64,000 nt of DNA from CANKBT01 sp038235705 (GTDB lineage Bacteria; Actinomycetota; Actinomycetes; Mycobacteriales; SCTD01). The translations under genes and the position numbers were made by a program. The stretch spans positions 59,119 to 123,118 of the forward strand of contig JBBSTR010000001.1 in NCBI GenBank assembly GCA_038235705.1, read 5' to 3'. The notes under the pieces are model-generated. The model saw only the letters and a list, made by a program, of their open reading frames with translations, was not told the DNA's origin and did not search any database. This document shows, piece by piece, positions 42,113-49,643 of this stretch. Numbering within the stretch: the stretch's first letter is position 1; every line of letters starts with the position of its first letter.

Positions 42113-42385
42113 ATGCCCGACGCGGACGACCTGCTGGCGATCCTCCAGCAGGCCTGCGCGCTCGTGCTGGGGGTCGACCCCTCCTCGGTGACCTGCAGCT
42201 CCCGGTTCGCCGAGGACCTGGGGGCCGACAGCCTCGCCCTGGTCGAGATCGTGGAGATCGTCGAAGCGCGGCTCGCCGTCCTGCACGGCCCGGGGCTGCG
42301 GATCGAGGACGAGCAGCTCGACGGGCTGCGTACGGTCGACGAGGCGGTCGGGCTCGCCGCCGAGCTGCTGGAGCGGCGAGGGTGA
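42113..42385 (+). CDS. Acyl carrier protein
   Basis: 90 residues with the phosphopantetheine site DLGADSLALVEIVE (Ser at about 41). The gene lies between rpmF and rnc, where acpP-like genes often sit. It is somewhat longer than E. coli AcpP, with a divergent C-terminal helix. ATG 42113 is 14 bases after rpmF; overlaps rnc by GTGA. It may serve fatty-acid synthesis or a specialised pathway. Confidence 0.88.
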   Translation: MPDADDLLAILQQACALVLGVDPSSVTCSSRFAEDLGADSLALVEIVEIVEARLAVLHGPGLRIEDEQLDGLRTVDEAVGLAAELLERRG

Positions 42386-43131
42386 GCTCCTACACCTGGC
42401 TGGAAGCCTCGCTCGGGGTCGGTCTTCCGGCCTCCTCCTGGGAGCAGGCGCTGACGCATCGGTCCTATGCGTACGAGAACGGGGGACTGCCCACCAACGA
42501 GCGGCTGGAGTTCCTCGGCGACGCCGTCCTGGGGTTGGTCGTCACCGACGCGATCTACCGCGCCTACCCCGAGCTGGCCGAGGGCCAGCTCGCCAAGATG
42601 CGCGCTGCGGTCGTCAGCACGCGCGCGCTCGCCGGGATCGCTCGCACGCTCGGGCTGGGCCGGTGGCTGCGTCTGGGCAAGGGCGAGGACAGCAGCGGTG
42701 GACGCGACAAGGACTCGATCCTCGCCGACACGACCGAGGCCCTGCTCGGTGCGATCTTCCTGGAGCGGGGGCTGTCCGGCGCCGAGGCTGTGGTCATGCG
42801 CCTGGTCGGGCCGTTGCTCGCTGGTGCGGGTGCAGGCACCACCCAGGCCGACTGGAAGACGACGCTGCAGGAGGCCACGGCGGCCGCCGGGCTAGGCGTC
42901 CCGGAGTACGTGCTGCACGGCTCCGGACCGGACCACGCCCGGCACTTCGAGGCCGAGGTGACGGTTGCCGGACGTCCGCTCGGCGCCGGGTCGGGAGCCA
43001 CCAAGAAGGCGGCCGAGCAGGTCGCGGCGGAGCTGGCGTGCGGGGTGCTGGCCCTCGACCTGCCCTGCGCCGACCCGGCGCCCGTGGCCGAGCCCGTGGT
43101 GACAGTGCCCACGGTGGAGGGGAGCGGCTGA
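42382..43131 (+). CDS. rnc: Ribonuclease III
   Basis: 249 residues. The signature NERLEFLGDAVLGLVV (about 38-53) holds catalytic acidic residues, with DTTEALLGAIFLERG downstream and a C-terminal dsRNA-binding domain (GSGATKKAAEQVAAELA). Processes rRNA and dsRNA. GTG 42382 overlaps the ACP gene; mutM starts at the base after its stop. Confidence 0.96.
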   Translation: MSSYTWLEASLGVGLPASSWEQALTHRSYAYENGGLPTNERLEFLGDAVLGLVVTDAIYRAYPELAEGQLAKMRAAVVSTRALAGIARTLGLGRWLRLGKGEDSSGGRDKDSILADTTEALLGAIFLERGLSGAEAVVMRLVGPLLAGAGAGTTQADWKTTLQEATAAAGLGVPEYVLHGSGPDHARHFEAEVTVAGRPLGAGSGATKKAAEQVAAELACGVLALDLPCADPAPVAEPVVTVPTVEGSG

Positions 43132-43983
43132 GTGCCGGAGCTGCCCGAGGTCGAGGTCGTCCGGCTCGGTCTCGAGCGGGGGGTGGTCGGACGCACGATC
43201 GCCTCGGCGACGGTGTCGCACCCTCGCGCCGTACGACGGCACGAGGCGGGGGCCCGTGACTTTGCAGCGCTCCTGGCCGGACGAACCGTGCTGGCCGCTC
43301 GTCGTCGCGGCAAGTATCTGTGGCTGCCGCTGGACAGCGGGGACGCGCTGACCGGGCACCTCGGGATGAGCGGGCAGCTGCTCGTCGTCCCGCCGGACAA
43401 GCCCGACGAGGTGCACCTGCGGATCCGGTTCGCCTTCACCGACGGTCGCCGCGAGCTGCGGTTCGTCGACCAGCGCACCTTCGGCGGGATGGCGGTGTCG
43501 GCCGGCGGGGCCGAGCTGCCGGGGGCCTACGCGCACGTCGCCCGCGATCCGCTGGACCCCGGGTTCGACGACGACGCGTTCGTCCGCGGGCTGCGGGCCA
43601 AGCGCACCGGGGTGAAGCGAGCGCTGCTGGACCAGACGCTGGTCAGCGGGATCGGCAACATCTACGCGGACGAGTCGCTGTGGCGGGCACAGCTGCACGG
43701 CGGGCGGGCGACCGAGGTGGTGACGAGGCCTAAGGCCCGTGCGCTGCTCGGGCACGTCCGGGAGGTGCTGATCGCGTCGCTGGCTGCCGGCGGGACCAGC
43801 TTCGACGCGCTGTACGTGTCGACCGAGGGAGTGAGCGGGCTGTTCGCGCGCGAGCTGTCCGCGTACGGGCGCGAGGGCTTGCCGTGCCTTCGGTGCGGCA
43901 CGCAGATCCGCCGGGAGACGTTCATGAACCGCAGCTCGTTCAGCTGCCCGGCCTGTCAGCCTCGTCCCCGCTACCCGCGATGA
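43132..43983 (+). CDS. mutM: Formamidopyrimidine-DNA glycosylase
   Basis: 283 residues. The mature N-terminus PELPEVE holds catalytic Pro1 and Glu2, Lys (GKYLWLPL) follows, the H2TH region contains GIGNIYADE, and the zinc finger CLRCGTQIRR...CPACQ is complete. Removes 8-oxoguanine. GTG 43132 directly abuts rnc; overlaps acyP by ATGA. Confidence 0.96.
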   Translation: MPELPEVEVVRLGLERGVVGRTIASATVSHPRAVRRHEAGARDFAALLAGRTVLAARRRGKYLWLPLDSGDALTGHLGMSGQLLVVPPDKPDEVHLRIRFAFTDGRRELRFVDQRTFGGMAVSAGGAELPGAYAHVARDPLDPGFDDDAFVRGLRAKRTGVKRALLDQTLVSGIGNIYADESLWRAQLHGGRATEVVTRPKARALLGHVREVLIASLAAGGTSFDALYVSTEGVSGLFARELSAYGREGLPCLRCGTQIRRETFMNRSSFSCPACQPRPRYPR

Positions 43984-44258
43984 TCCCTGGCGCGAACGTG
44001 CGGCTGACGGCTCGGGTCGAGGGTCGCGTGCAAGGGGTGGGGTTCCGCTGGTGGACCCGCTCCCGGGCACTGGAGCTGGGCCTGGTCGGCAGCGCCACGA
44101 ACCTGCCCGGCGGCCGCGTCGAGGTGGTGGCGGAGGGTTCCCGCGATGTCTGCGAGGCGTTGCTGGCCCTGCTGACGGACGGTCCTGGCCGGGTCGACCG
44201 GGTCGGCCACTGGTGGAGCGACCCGCGCGGGGACGTGAGCGGCTTCGCGGAGCGCTGA
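43980..44258 (+). CDS. acyP: Acylphosphatase
   Basis: 92 residues; hydrolyses carboxyl-phosphate bonds. GRVQGVGFRWW (about 16-26) carries the phosphate-binding Arg and TNLPGGRVEV the catalytic Asn. ATG 43980 overlaps the mutM stop. In Actinomycetota it is the usual gene between mutM and smc, here separated from smc by about 11 kb of accessory genes. Confidence 0.93.
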   Translation: MIPGANVRLTARVEGRVQGVGFRWWTRSRALELGLVGSATNLPGGRVEVVAEGSRDVCEALLALLTDGPGRVDRVGHWWSDPRGDVSGFAER

Positions 44259-44270
44259 TGCGCAGGCTCC

Positions 44271-44299
44271 TTGACCGATCCGTGACCTCCGTGTCATCC
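44271..44299 (+). promoter_or_regulatory. Candidate promoter of the 61-residue coiled-coil gene
   Basis: TTGACC (44271-44276) is followed after 17 bases by TCATCC (44294-44299), a poor -10. The following 127 bases contain small hairpins (CCTCCG...CGGAGG overlapping the promoter, then GAGGG...CCCTC) and no other gene. Confidence 0.35.
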
Positions 44300-44426
44300 T
44301 CGGAGGGTCGAGATGGTGACGAGAGCCCTGCCGCCCCCCTGGGTGCGTGAGGGAGTTCCGCCCTCCGGTCTCGCCCCGTCCCGGTGCAGCCGTCGCTGCG
44401 CCTCCTCAGCGTGGAGGAACATTCTC

Positions 44427-44612
44427 ATGGCCAAGGCCCTTCTCGGACACGTCGGCAACGGAGTCGACCTGCGACTCGTCGCAGAGGTGCGTCGGCTGCG
44501 GGCCCGGGTCGTCGAGCTGGAGGCCGACCTCACCCTTGCGCACGAGCAGCTCGCCGCGTCCGTCACCGTCGAGGACGACCTGAGCACGCTGCACGCGCCC
44601 GTCTTCAGCTAG
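44427..44612 (+). CDS. Small coiled-coil protein of unknown function
   Basis: 61 residues, MAKALLGHVGNGVDLRLVAEVRRLRARVVELEADL, with a heptad-rich central helix. Similar short proteins occur near acyP/smc in Actinomycetota. ATG 44427 follows GGAGG. Monocistronic, between a candidate promoter and a hairpin terminator. Function unknown. Confidence 0.75.
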   Translation: MAKALLGHVGNGVDLRLVAEVRRLRARVVELEADLTLAHEQLAASVTVEDDLSTLHAPVFS

Positions 44613-44618
44613 ACCTGC

Positions 44619-44645
44619 GGCGTCTCTCCCACCGGGAGGGGCGCC
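44619..44645 (+). terminator. Hairpin terminator
   Basis: A 12-base stem (44619-44630 with 44634-44645; two G-U pairs) closes on a 3-base loop ACC, directly after the coiled-coil gene. The U-tract is weak (GTTCTCCTT), as is common in GC-rich genomes. Confidence 0.6.
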
Positions 44646-44652
44646 GTTCTCC

Positions 44653-44700
44653 TTGACCGCGAGTTACTCGGTATGCATACTCAGGACACCTACCGAGTAA
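44653..44700 (+). promoter_or_regulatory. Promoter and PadR-type operator of the ABC exporter operon
   Basis: -35 TTGACC (44653-44658), 17-base spacer, -10 CATACT (44676-44681). A perfect 10-base inverted repeat TTACTCGGTA (44664-44673) / TACCGAGTAA (44691-44700) spans the -10, and a perfect palindrome GTATGCATAC (44671-44680) is nested in it. The arrangement fits self-repression by the PadR protein encoded next. Confidence 0.75.
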
Positions 44701-44710
44701 GGGGTTCACG

Positions 44711-45274
44711 ATGTCCGTACGCCACGGGTTGCTTGCGCTGCTCGCCGAGACGCCACGCCACGGCTACGAGCTGAAGAGCGAGTTCGAACGTCGGACCGGC
44801 GCCACTCTCAACGTCGGGCAGGTCTACACGACGCTGGCCCGGCTCGAGCGTGACGGTGCGGTCGTCGCGGGGGAGCCCGACGTGCACGGCCGCAGCGTTC
44901 ACGCGATCACGGTCGAGGGGCTGGACGAGCTGCGACGGTGGTTCTCCACCCCGGTCCGTCGGGAGGACCGGCCGCGCGACGAGCTGGCGATCAAGCTGGC
45001 GCTCGCGGTCGACGCACCGGACGTCGACGTCCCGGCCGTGCTGCAGACCCAGCGCACCGACAGCCTGCGGGCGCTGCAGGACTACACGAGGCTGCGTCAG
45101 CGCGCCGACGAGTCCGGCGACCTGGCCTGGCTGCTGGTGCTGGACCTGATGATGTTCCAGACCGAGGCCGAGGTGCGGTGGCTGGACCACTGCGAGGCGC
45201 GGCTCGTCCGCGCCCGTCACGCCGCCGCCCCGGGCCCCGCCGTCACGCCGGCCCGTACGCAGGTGCGGTCATGA
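44711..45274 (+). CDS. PadR family transcriptional regulator
   Basis: 187 residues: N-terminal winged helix (HGLLALLAETPRHGYELKSEFE, then VYTTLARLERDG) and a C-terminal dimerising helix bundle (Vir domain). PadR proteins typically repress an adjacent transporter until a drug or phenolic binds. ATG 44711 lies 10 bases after the operator. Overlaps the ATPase gene by ATGA. Confidence 0.93.
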   Translation: MSVRHGLLALLAETPRHGYELKSEFERRTGATLNVGQVYTTLARLERDGAVVAGEPDVHGRSVHAITVEGLDELRRWFSTPVRREDRPRDELAIKLALAVDAPDVDVPAVLQTQRTDSLRALQDYTRLRQRADESGDLAWLLVLDLMMFQTEAEVRWLDHCEARLVRARHAAAPGPAVTPARTQVRS

Positions 45275-45990
45275 CCGCTGTCCTCGAGCTGCGGGGCGTC
45301 TCCCGCTCGCACGGGTCGGGCGAGACCGCCGTGCGGGCCCTGGCCACCGTCTCCCTGCAGATCCGGGCCGGTGAGCTGGTGGCGGTGATGGGCCCGAGCG
45401 GATCGGGCAAGTCCACCCTGCTGCACCTGGCCGGTGGGCTCGACACCCCTTCTGCGGGCGAGGTGCTCGTCGAGGGCACCGCGCTGGGCGGGCTGTCCCG
45501 CAAGCAGCTTGCTCAGCTGCGTCGCCGCAGCGTCGGTTACGTCTTCCAGGACCTGAACCTGGTGCCCGCCCTGACCGCCGCCGAGAACGTCGCGCTGCCA
45601 CGCGAGCTCGACGGCGTGCGTGCCCGTGCCGCCCGCAAGGAGGCGTTCGTCGCGTTGGAGGAGGTCGGCATCGGTGAGCTGGCGGACCGGTTCCCCGACG
45701 ACATGAGCGGTGGGCAGCAGCAGCGGGTCGCGATCGCCCGTGCCCTGGTCGGCGAGCGACGCCTGGTGCTGGCCGACGAGCCGACCGGCGCTCTGGACTC
45801 GACCACCGGTGAGTCGGTGATGGCGCTGCTCCGCGCTCGCTGCGACGCCGGCGCGGCCGGGATGCTCGTCACGCACGACGCCCGGCACGCCGCCTGGGCC
45901 GACCGGATCGTCTTCCTGCGCGACGGTCACGTGGTCGACGAGTCCGTCTACGTCTCGCCGGAGGCAGCCCTGTCGGACACCCCCCGATGA
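45271..45990 (+). CDS. ABC transporter ATP-binding protein (MacB/LolD-like)
   Basis: 239 residues with Walker A GPSGSGKST, signature MSGGQQQRVAIARAL and Walker B LVLADEPTGALD, the LolD/MacB/FtsE type that drives FtsX-like permeases. ATG 45271 overlaps padR, and the stop overlaps the permease (ATGA). Expected role: efflux or mechanotransmission rather than import. Confidence 0.95.
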   Translation: MTAVLELRGVSRSHGSGETAVRALATVSLQIRAGELVAVMGPSGSGKSTLLHLAGGLDTPSAGEVLVEGTALGGLSRKQLAQLRRRSVGYVFQDLNLVPALTAAENVALPRELDGVRARAARKEAFVALEEVGIGELADRFPDDMSGGQQQRVAIARALVGERRLVLADEPTGALDSTTGESVMALLRARCDAGAAGMLVTHDARHAAWADRIVFLRDGHVVDESVYVSPEAALSDTPR

Positions 45991-48524
45991 GTTCTCGAGG
46001 CGCAACCCTGCGGATCGCCCGCCGGGGTGCCCTGCGTCACAAGGGCCGCAGCGCGCTGGTGATCGCCATGATCGGGCTGCCGGTGCTCGGGGTGACCGCC
46101 ATCGACGTGACCGCCCGGACCTACCAGCTCGACGACCAGCAGAAGGCTGAGCGTTCGATCGGGCAGGCTGATGCCGCGCTGTCGGACTCCGGCTCCACGG
46201 CGATCACGCAGAACAACGCCGGCTATTACGACGTCAAGGACGGGGTCGGCTACGACCAGGCCCGTCGGATCGACCTCGCGGCCGGTCTGCCCGCCGGCAG
46301 CCGCACGCTGACCGACCGGAGGGCAGCGGCGAAGGTGCGCAGCGGTGACCGGACCGTGTCCGTGCAGGGCCGCGAGCTGGCGTACAGCGACCCGCTGGCC
46401 CGTGGGATCTACGTTCAGGCAGACGGTCGGGCGCCTCGCGGCCCGGACGAGACCGCCCTGACGGTCACGCTCGCCGACCGCCTCGGCGTGCGGCCCGGGG
46501 ACCGGGTGGCCCTCGACGACCGTGACGTCACGGTCGTCGGGACGGTGGACAGCCGCACGTCCTACGACGCGGAGGACGCCCTGGTCGGTCCCGGCGGTCT
46601 GTCCGCCCAGAAGAACGTCTCCGAGCGGCTGCTGGTGGACCTGCCGGGCACGGCGGATCTCGCCTTCGTGCAGAGCGAGAACGCACGTGGCGTTCAGGTC
46701 AGGCCCGCCGTCCCGGTGGTCGGGCTGCCCGACCCCGTCGGCGGCAGCGGCGGCTCCGACACCACCGTCATCGCCGCGCTGGTGCTCGTCGTCGGGATGG
46801 CGCTGCTGGAGGTGGTCCTGCTCGCCGGTCCGGCGTTCGCCGTCGGCGCCAAGCGTCAGGCTCGTCAGCTCGCCCTGCTGGCGGCCACCGGCGCCGAGCG
46901 CAAGGACGTACGTCGCACCGTGCTCGGCGAGGGACTCATCCTCGGCGCGGTAGGCGGTGTGGTCGGCCTCGCCGGCGGCATCGGGCTCGGTGCGCTCGCT
47001 CCGACCCTGCTCCGGCGGTTCGACGGCAGCGTGCCGGGCCCGCTCGACCTGCGGCCGGAGCTGCTGCTGATCGTCGCGCTCGGCGTCGTCACTGCCCTGC
47101 TCGCCGCGATCCTGCCCGCCCGCGCCGCCGCCCGTCAGGACGTGGTGGCCGCGCTGACCGGGCGTCGCGGCACGACCCGCGGCAGCCGGGTCTTGCCGGT
47201 GGTCGGCCTGGTCATGGCGGCTGCCGGGACGGCGATCGCCCTGCTCGGCGCGAGCAGCTCCGAGGCGACGGTGATCCTGGCCGGTTCGGTCGTCGCCGAG
47301 CTGGGGCTGGTCGCCACGACCCCGTTCCTGGTCGGCGTGGCCGGCCGCCTCGGCCCCCGGCTGCCGCTGGCTCCGCGACTGGCTCTGCGGGACGCCAGCC
47401 GCAACCGGTCGAGAACCGCGCCGGCCGTGGCCGCCATCCTCGCTGCCGTTGCCGGGTCGGTGGCGATCGGGACCTACGTCGCGAGCACCAGCGCTCACGA
47501 CCGGGCGACGTACACCGCGCAGGCCGTCCCGGGGACCGCCATTGTGCTCCTTCCGCAGGAGACGGACGAGGCCGGGGTGGGACGGGCTGCCCGGACGCTG
47601 ACGGACCTCCCGGTCCAGGAATCCGTCCCGCTGCGGGGCATGGCCTATGAAGGCAACCACCTGGAGGTCGTCCCGCCCGGGACGTGCACCGTGGACTGCG
47701 ACGTCGAACGATCGTTCGGGGGTGGCTACGTGAGCGGTCCCGTGGAAGACGGTCCTGGTGTCCTGGCCGCGGCCACCGGTGCCGACGACCCTGCCCTGCA
47801 CAGAGTGCTCGACGCGGGCGGCGCGGTGGTCCCGGTCGACGGTCTGAGCCCCGACGGCACGGTGACGCTGCGGACCGTCGACCAGAACGGCAACCCGGTC
47901 GGACCCGCCCGGACGGTGCCGGGGGCGGGGCTGCCCCCTGACGCGCGGCAGGTCGTCGTGCTGGCCCCCCAGCTACTCGTGGAGGAGGGGGTGCAGACCC
48001 GGCTCGAGGCGTTGGCGTTGCGGCTGACGCGGCTGCCCACGAGCGACGAGTCCGACCGTGCGCAGTCCGCTCTGGCTGACGCCGGGTTCGACCAGAGCAC
48101 CACGCTCTACGTCGAGCGCGGCTACGTCGACAACTATCAGATCGGGCTGCTCGCGCTGGTCGGTGGCAGCGCGCTGCTGGTGCTCGGGGCCTCCAGCATC
48201 GCGACCGGCCTGGCCGCTGCCGACGGGGTCGCCGACCTCGCCACCCTCGCCGCGGTCGGCGCGACCCCCGGGCTGCGGCGCGTGCTGGCCGCCTTCCAGT
48301 CGTACGTGACCGCGATCCTCGGCACGGTGCTGGGCGCGCTGGCAGGGCTCGTGCCCGCGGTGGCGCTGATCCGGGCGACCCAGACCGGGCAAGGCGCCGG
48401 CCTGCCGCTCACCCTGCCGTGGACCAACCTCCTGATCACCATCGTGGCCGTCCCGATCGTCGCGGCGTTGGCCGCGGCCGCCGTGACGCGCAGCCGGCTC
48501 CCGCTCGTCAGGCGGGCGGCGTGA
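45987..48524 (+). CDS. FtsX-like ABC transporter permease
   Basis: 845 residues with two FtsX units: an N-terminal TM helix (about 20-40), a large extracellular domain, three TMs near 260-370, two more near 405-450, another TM near 475, a second extracellular domain (510-710) and three final TMs. This is the actinobacterial long FtsX type seen in antimicrobial-peptide or envelope-stress exporters. Pairs with the preceding ATPase under PadR control. The transported substrate is unknown. Confidence 0.93.
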   Translation: MSSRGATLRIARRGALRHKGRSALVIAMIGLPVLGVTAIDVTARTYQLDDQQKAERSIGQADAALSDSGSTAITQNNAGYYDVKDGVGYDQARRIDLAAGLPAGSRTLTDRRAAAKVRSGDRTVSVQGRELAYSDPLARGIYVQADGRAPRGPDETALTVTLADRLGVRPGDRVALDDRDVTVVGTVDSRTSYDAEDALVGPGGLSAQKNVSERLLVDLPGTADLAFVQSENARGVQVRPAVPVVGLPDPVGGSGGSDTTVIAALVLVVGMALLEVVLLAGPAFAVGAKRQARQLALLAATGAERKDVRRTVLGEGLILGAVGGVVGLAGGIGLGALAPTLLRRFDGSVPGPLDLRPELLLIVALGVVTALLAAILPARAAARQDVVAALTGRRGTTRGSRVLPVVGLVMAAAGTAIALLGASSSEATVILAGSVVAELGLVATTPFLVGVAGRLGPRLPLAPRLALRDASRNRSRTAPAVAAILAAVAGSVAIGTYVASTSAHDRATYTAQAVPGTAIVLLPQETDEAGVGRAARTLTDLPVQESVPLRGMAYEGNHLEVVPPGTCTVDCDVERSFGGGYVSGPVEDGPGVLAAATGADDPALHRVLDAGGAVVPVDGLSPDGTVTLRTVDQNGNPVGPARTVPGAGLPPDARQVVVLAPQLLVEEGVQTRLEALALRLTRLPTSDESDRAQSALADAGFDQSTTLYVERGYVDNYQIGLLALVGGSALLVLGASSIATGLAAADGVADLATLAAVGATPGLRRVLAAFQSYVTAILGTVLGALAGLVPAVALIRATQTGQGAGLPLTLPWTNLLITIVAVPIVAALAAAAVTRSRLPLVRRAA

Positions 48525-48603
48525 GTCCCGATCTCGCCCGTCGTGCCCGCCGGCGCACTCTGATCATCCGGTCCCAGCGGGAGACCGTCGAGCGTCACCA
48601 AGG

Positions 48604-49404
48604 TCAGGATAGCGAGGCGCCGTCGTCGAACCGGGCACGGCGCGCGGCGCGGCGTAGCGCGAGCAGCACCGGACGACCGGCCAGGACGATCGCCAGCGCG
48701 GTGGTGATCGCCCGGCCGGTGTCGAAGCCCATCGCGGTCACCAGGTGGTAGCCGAGGAAGTTCTCCAGCTGGCCGACGACGCCGGCGCCGGGCTCCGGGC
48801 CCAGGGTCGTGCCCGTGGAGATGAACGGCCAGAACCACAAGTCCATGACGAGGCCGTACAACAGCGCGGCGACCACGCCGTACGCCGCGAGCAGCCACCG
48901 TTCCCGGTTGCCGGAGGCGCGCGGCAGGCAGCCGGCGCCGAAGCCCACCCAGCCGGCCGCGAGCATCTGGAACGGGAGCCACGGCCCGACGCCGCCGGTC
49001 ACCAGCGCGCTGACCAGCAGCGTAAGCATCCCGAGCGCCATCCCGAAGCCGCGCCCGAGCACGCGGCCGGCGGGGATGAGCAGGAACCAGACCAGCTCGA
49101 CCCCGGCCACCCCGAGGCTCGCCAGCCGCAGCGCCGAACCGACGGCGGCGAGCACCCCGAGCAGCGCCACGGCCCGGGTGTCGAGCCGCCCGCCACCCAG
49201 CTCGGCGCCGACGACGGCGAGCAGCAGGGGCAGCAGCAGGAGCAGGAGCCACGGGGCGTCACCGACGTGTGCCGTGCCGCGCGCGGCTGCCGCCGGGGGA
49301 AGCACGAGCGGCCAGATGAACGCCGCCAGCCCGACCAGGCTCACCACCGAGAGCACCAGCGCAGGCCGACCACGCAGCGGTACGGCCAGTGAGTTCGCGG
49401 TCAT
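48604..49404 (-). CDS. ECF transporter S component (probable cobalamin specificity)
   Basis: 266 residues, polytopic (about six to eight hydrophobic helices; segments such as GVGPWLPFQMLAAGWVGFGAG fit ECF S components). S components bind the vitamin and dock on the A-A-T module. The operon's cobalamin riboswitch and transcobalamin-like genes argue for a corrinoid; this is inference. ATG 49404 lacks a strong Shine-Dalgarno. It is separated from the upstream ecfA gene by 239 bases of repeats, unlike the overlapping genes before it, so it might have its own promoter. Convergent with the FtsX gene, 79 bases away. Confidence 0.8.
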   Translation of the reverse strand: MTANSLAVPLRGRPALVLSVVSLVGLAAFIWPLVLPPAAAARGTAHVGDAPWLLLLLLPLLLAVVGAELGGGRLDTRAVALLGVLAAVGSALRLASLGVAGVELVWFLLIPAGRVLGRGFGMALGMLTLLVSALVTGGVGPWLPFQMLAAGWVGFGAGCLPRASGNRERWLLAAYGVVAALLYGLVMDLWFWPFISTGTTLGPEPGAGVVGQLENFLGYHLVTAMGFDTGRAITTALAIVLAGRPVLLALRRAARRARFDDGASLS

Positions 49405-49438
49405 GGTGCGACTGCTTCCACGGCCGTGCCGTCCATCG

Positions 49439-49568
49439 ACAAGATCAGCGGAACTCTCGGCAGCCTTGGACCTCGACATTCGGGCACGTGGCCGGGCAGA
49501 ACTTCCAGTGATCTTGTCGCCGGGCCCGGCAGGCGGGCCGCGAAGAGCGGACCTTCCGGTGATCTTGT
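49439..49568. repeat. TGATCTTGT repeat cluster (one inverted, two direct copies)
   Basis: A motif of about 22 bases, TTCCnnTGATCTTGTsGnnGG, occurs directly with cores at 49509-49517 and 49560-49568 and inverted at 49439-49447 (ACAAGATCA). The layout (one inverted plus two direct copies) copies that at 14863-14966. Stems between the inverted copy and either direct copy are possible in RNA from this operon. Confidence 0.7.
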
Positions 49569-49580
49569 GGCAGGAGTCGC

Positions 49581-49613
49581 GGGGGTCGGCGGGGGTCGAG
49601 GGGTCGGCGGGGG
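49581..49613 (+). repeat. G-run tract (possible G-quadruplex)
   Basis: Four G-runs of four to five (GGGGG, GGGGG, GGGG, GGGGG) are separated by loops TCGGC, TCGA and TCGGC on the plus strand. The matching mRNA of the leftward operon is C-rich here. It lies between ecfA and the S-component gene. Confidence 0.5.
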
Positions 49614-49643
49614 CCGCGGGGTTGCTGGGATTCCCGGACAAGG

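Noticed and set aside
48525..48603. Terminator in the convergent gap between FtsX and the S-component gene
   Set aside because: No convincing stem with a loop of normal size was seen; nothing else recognised there.
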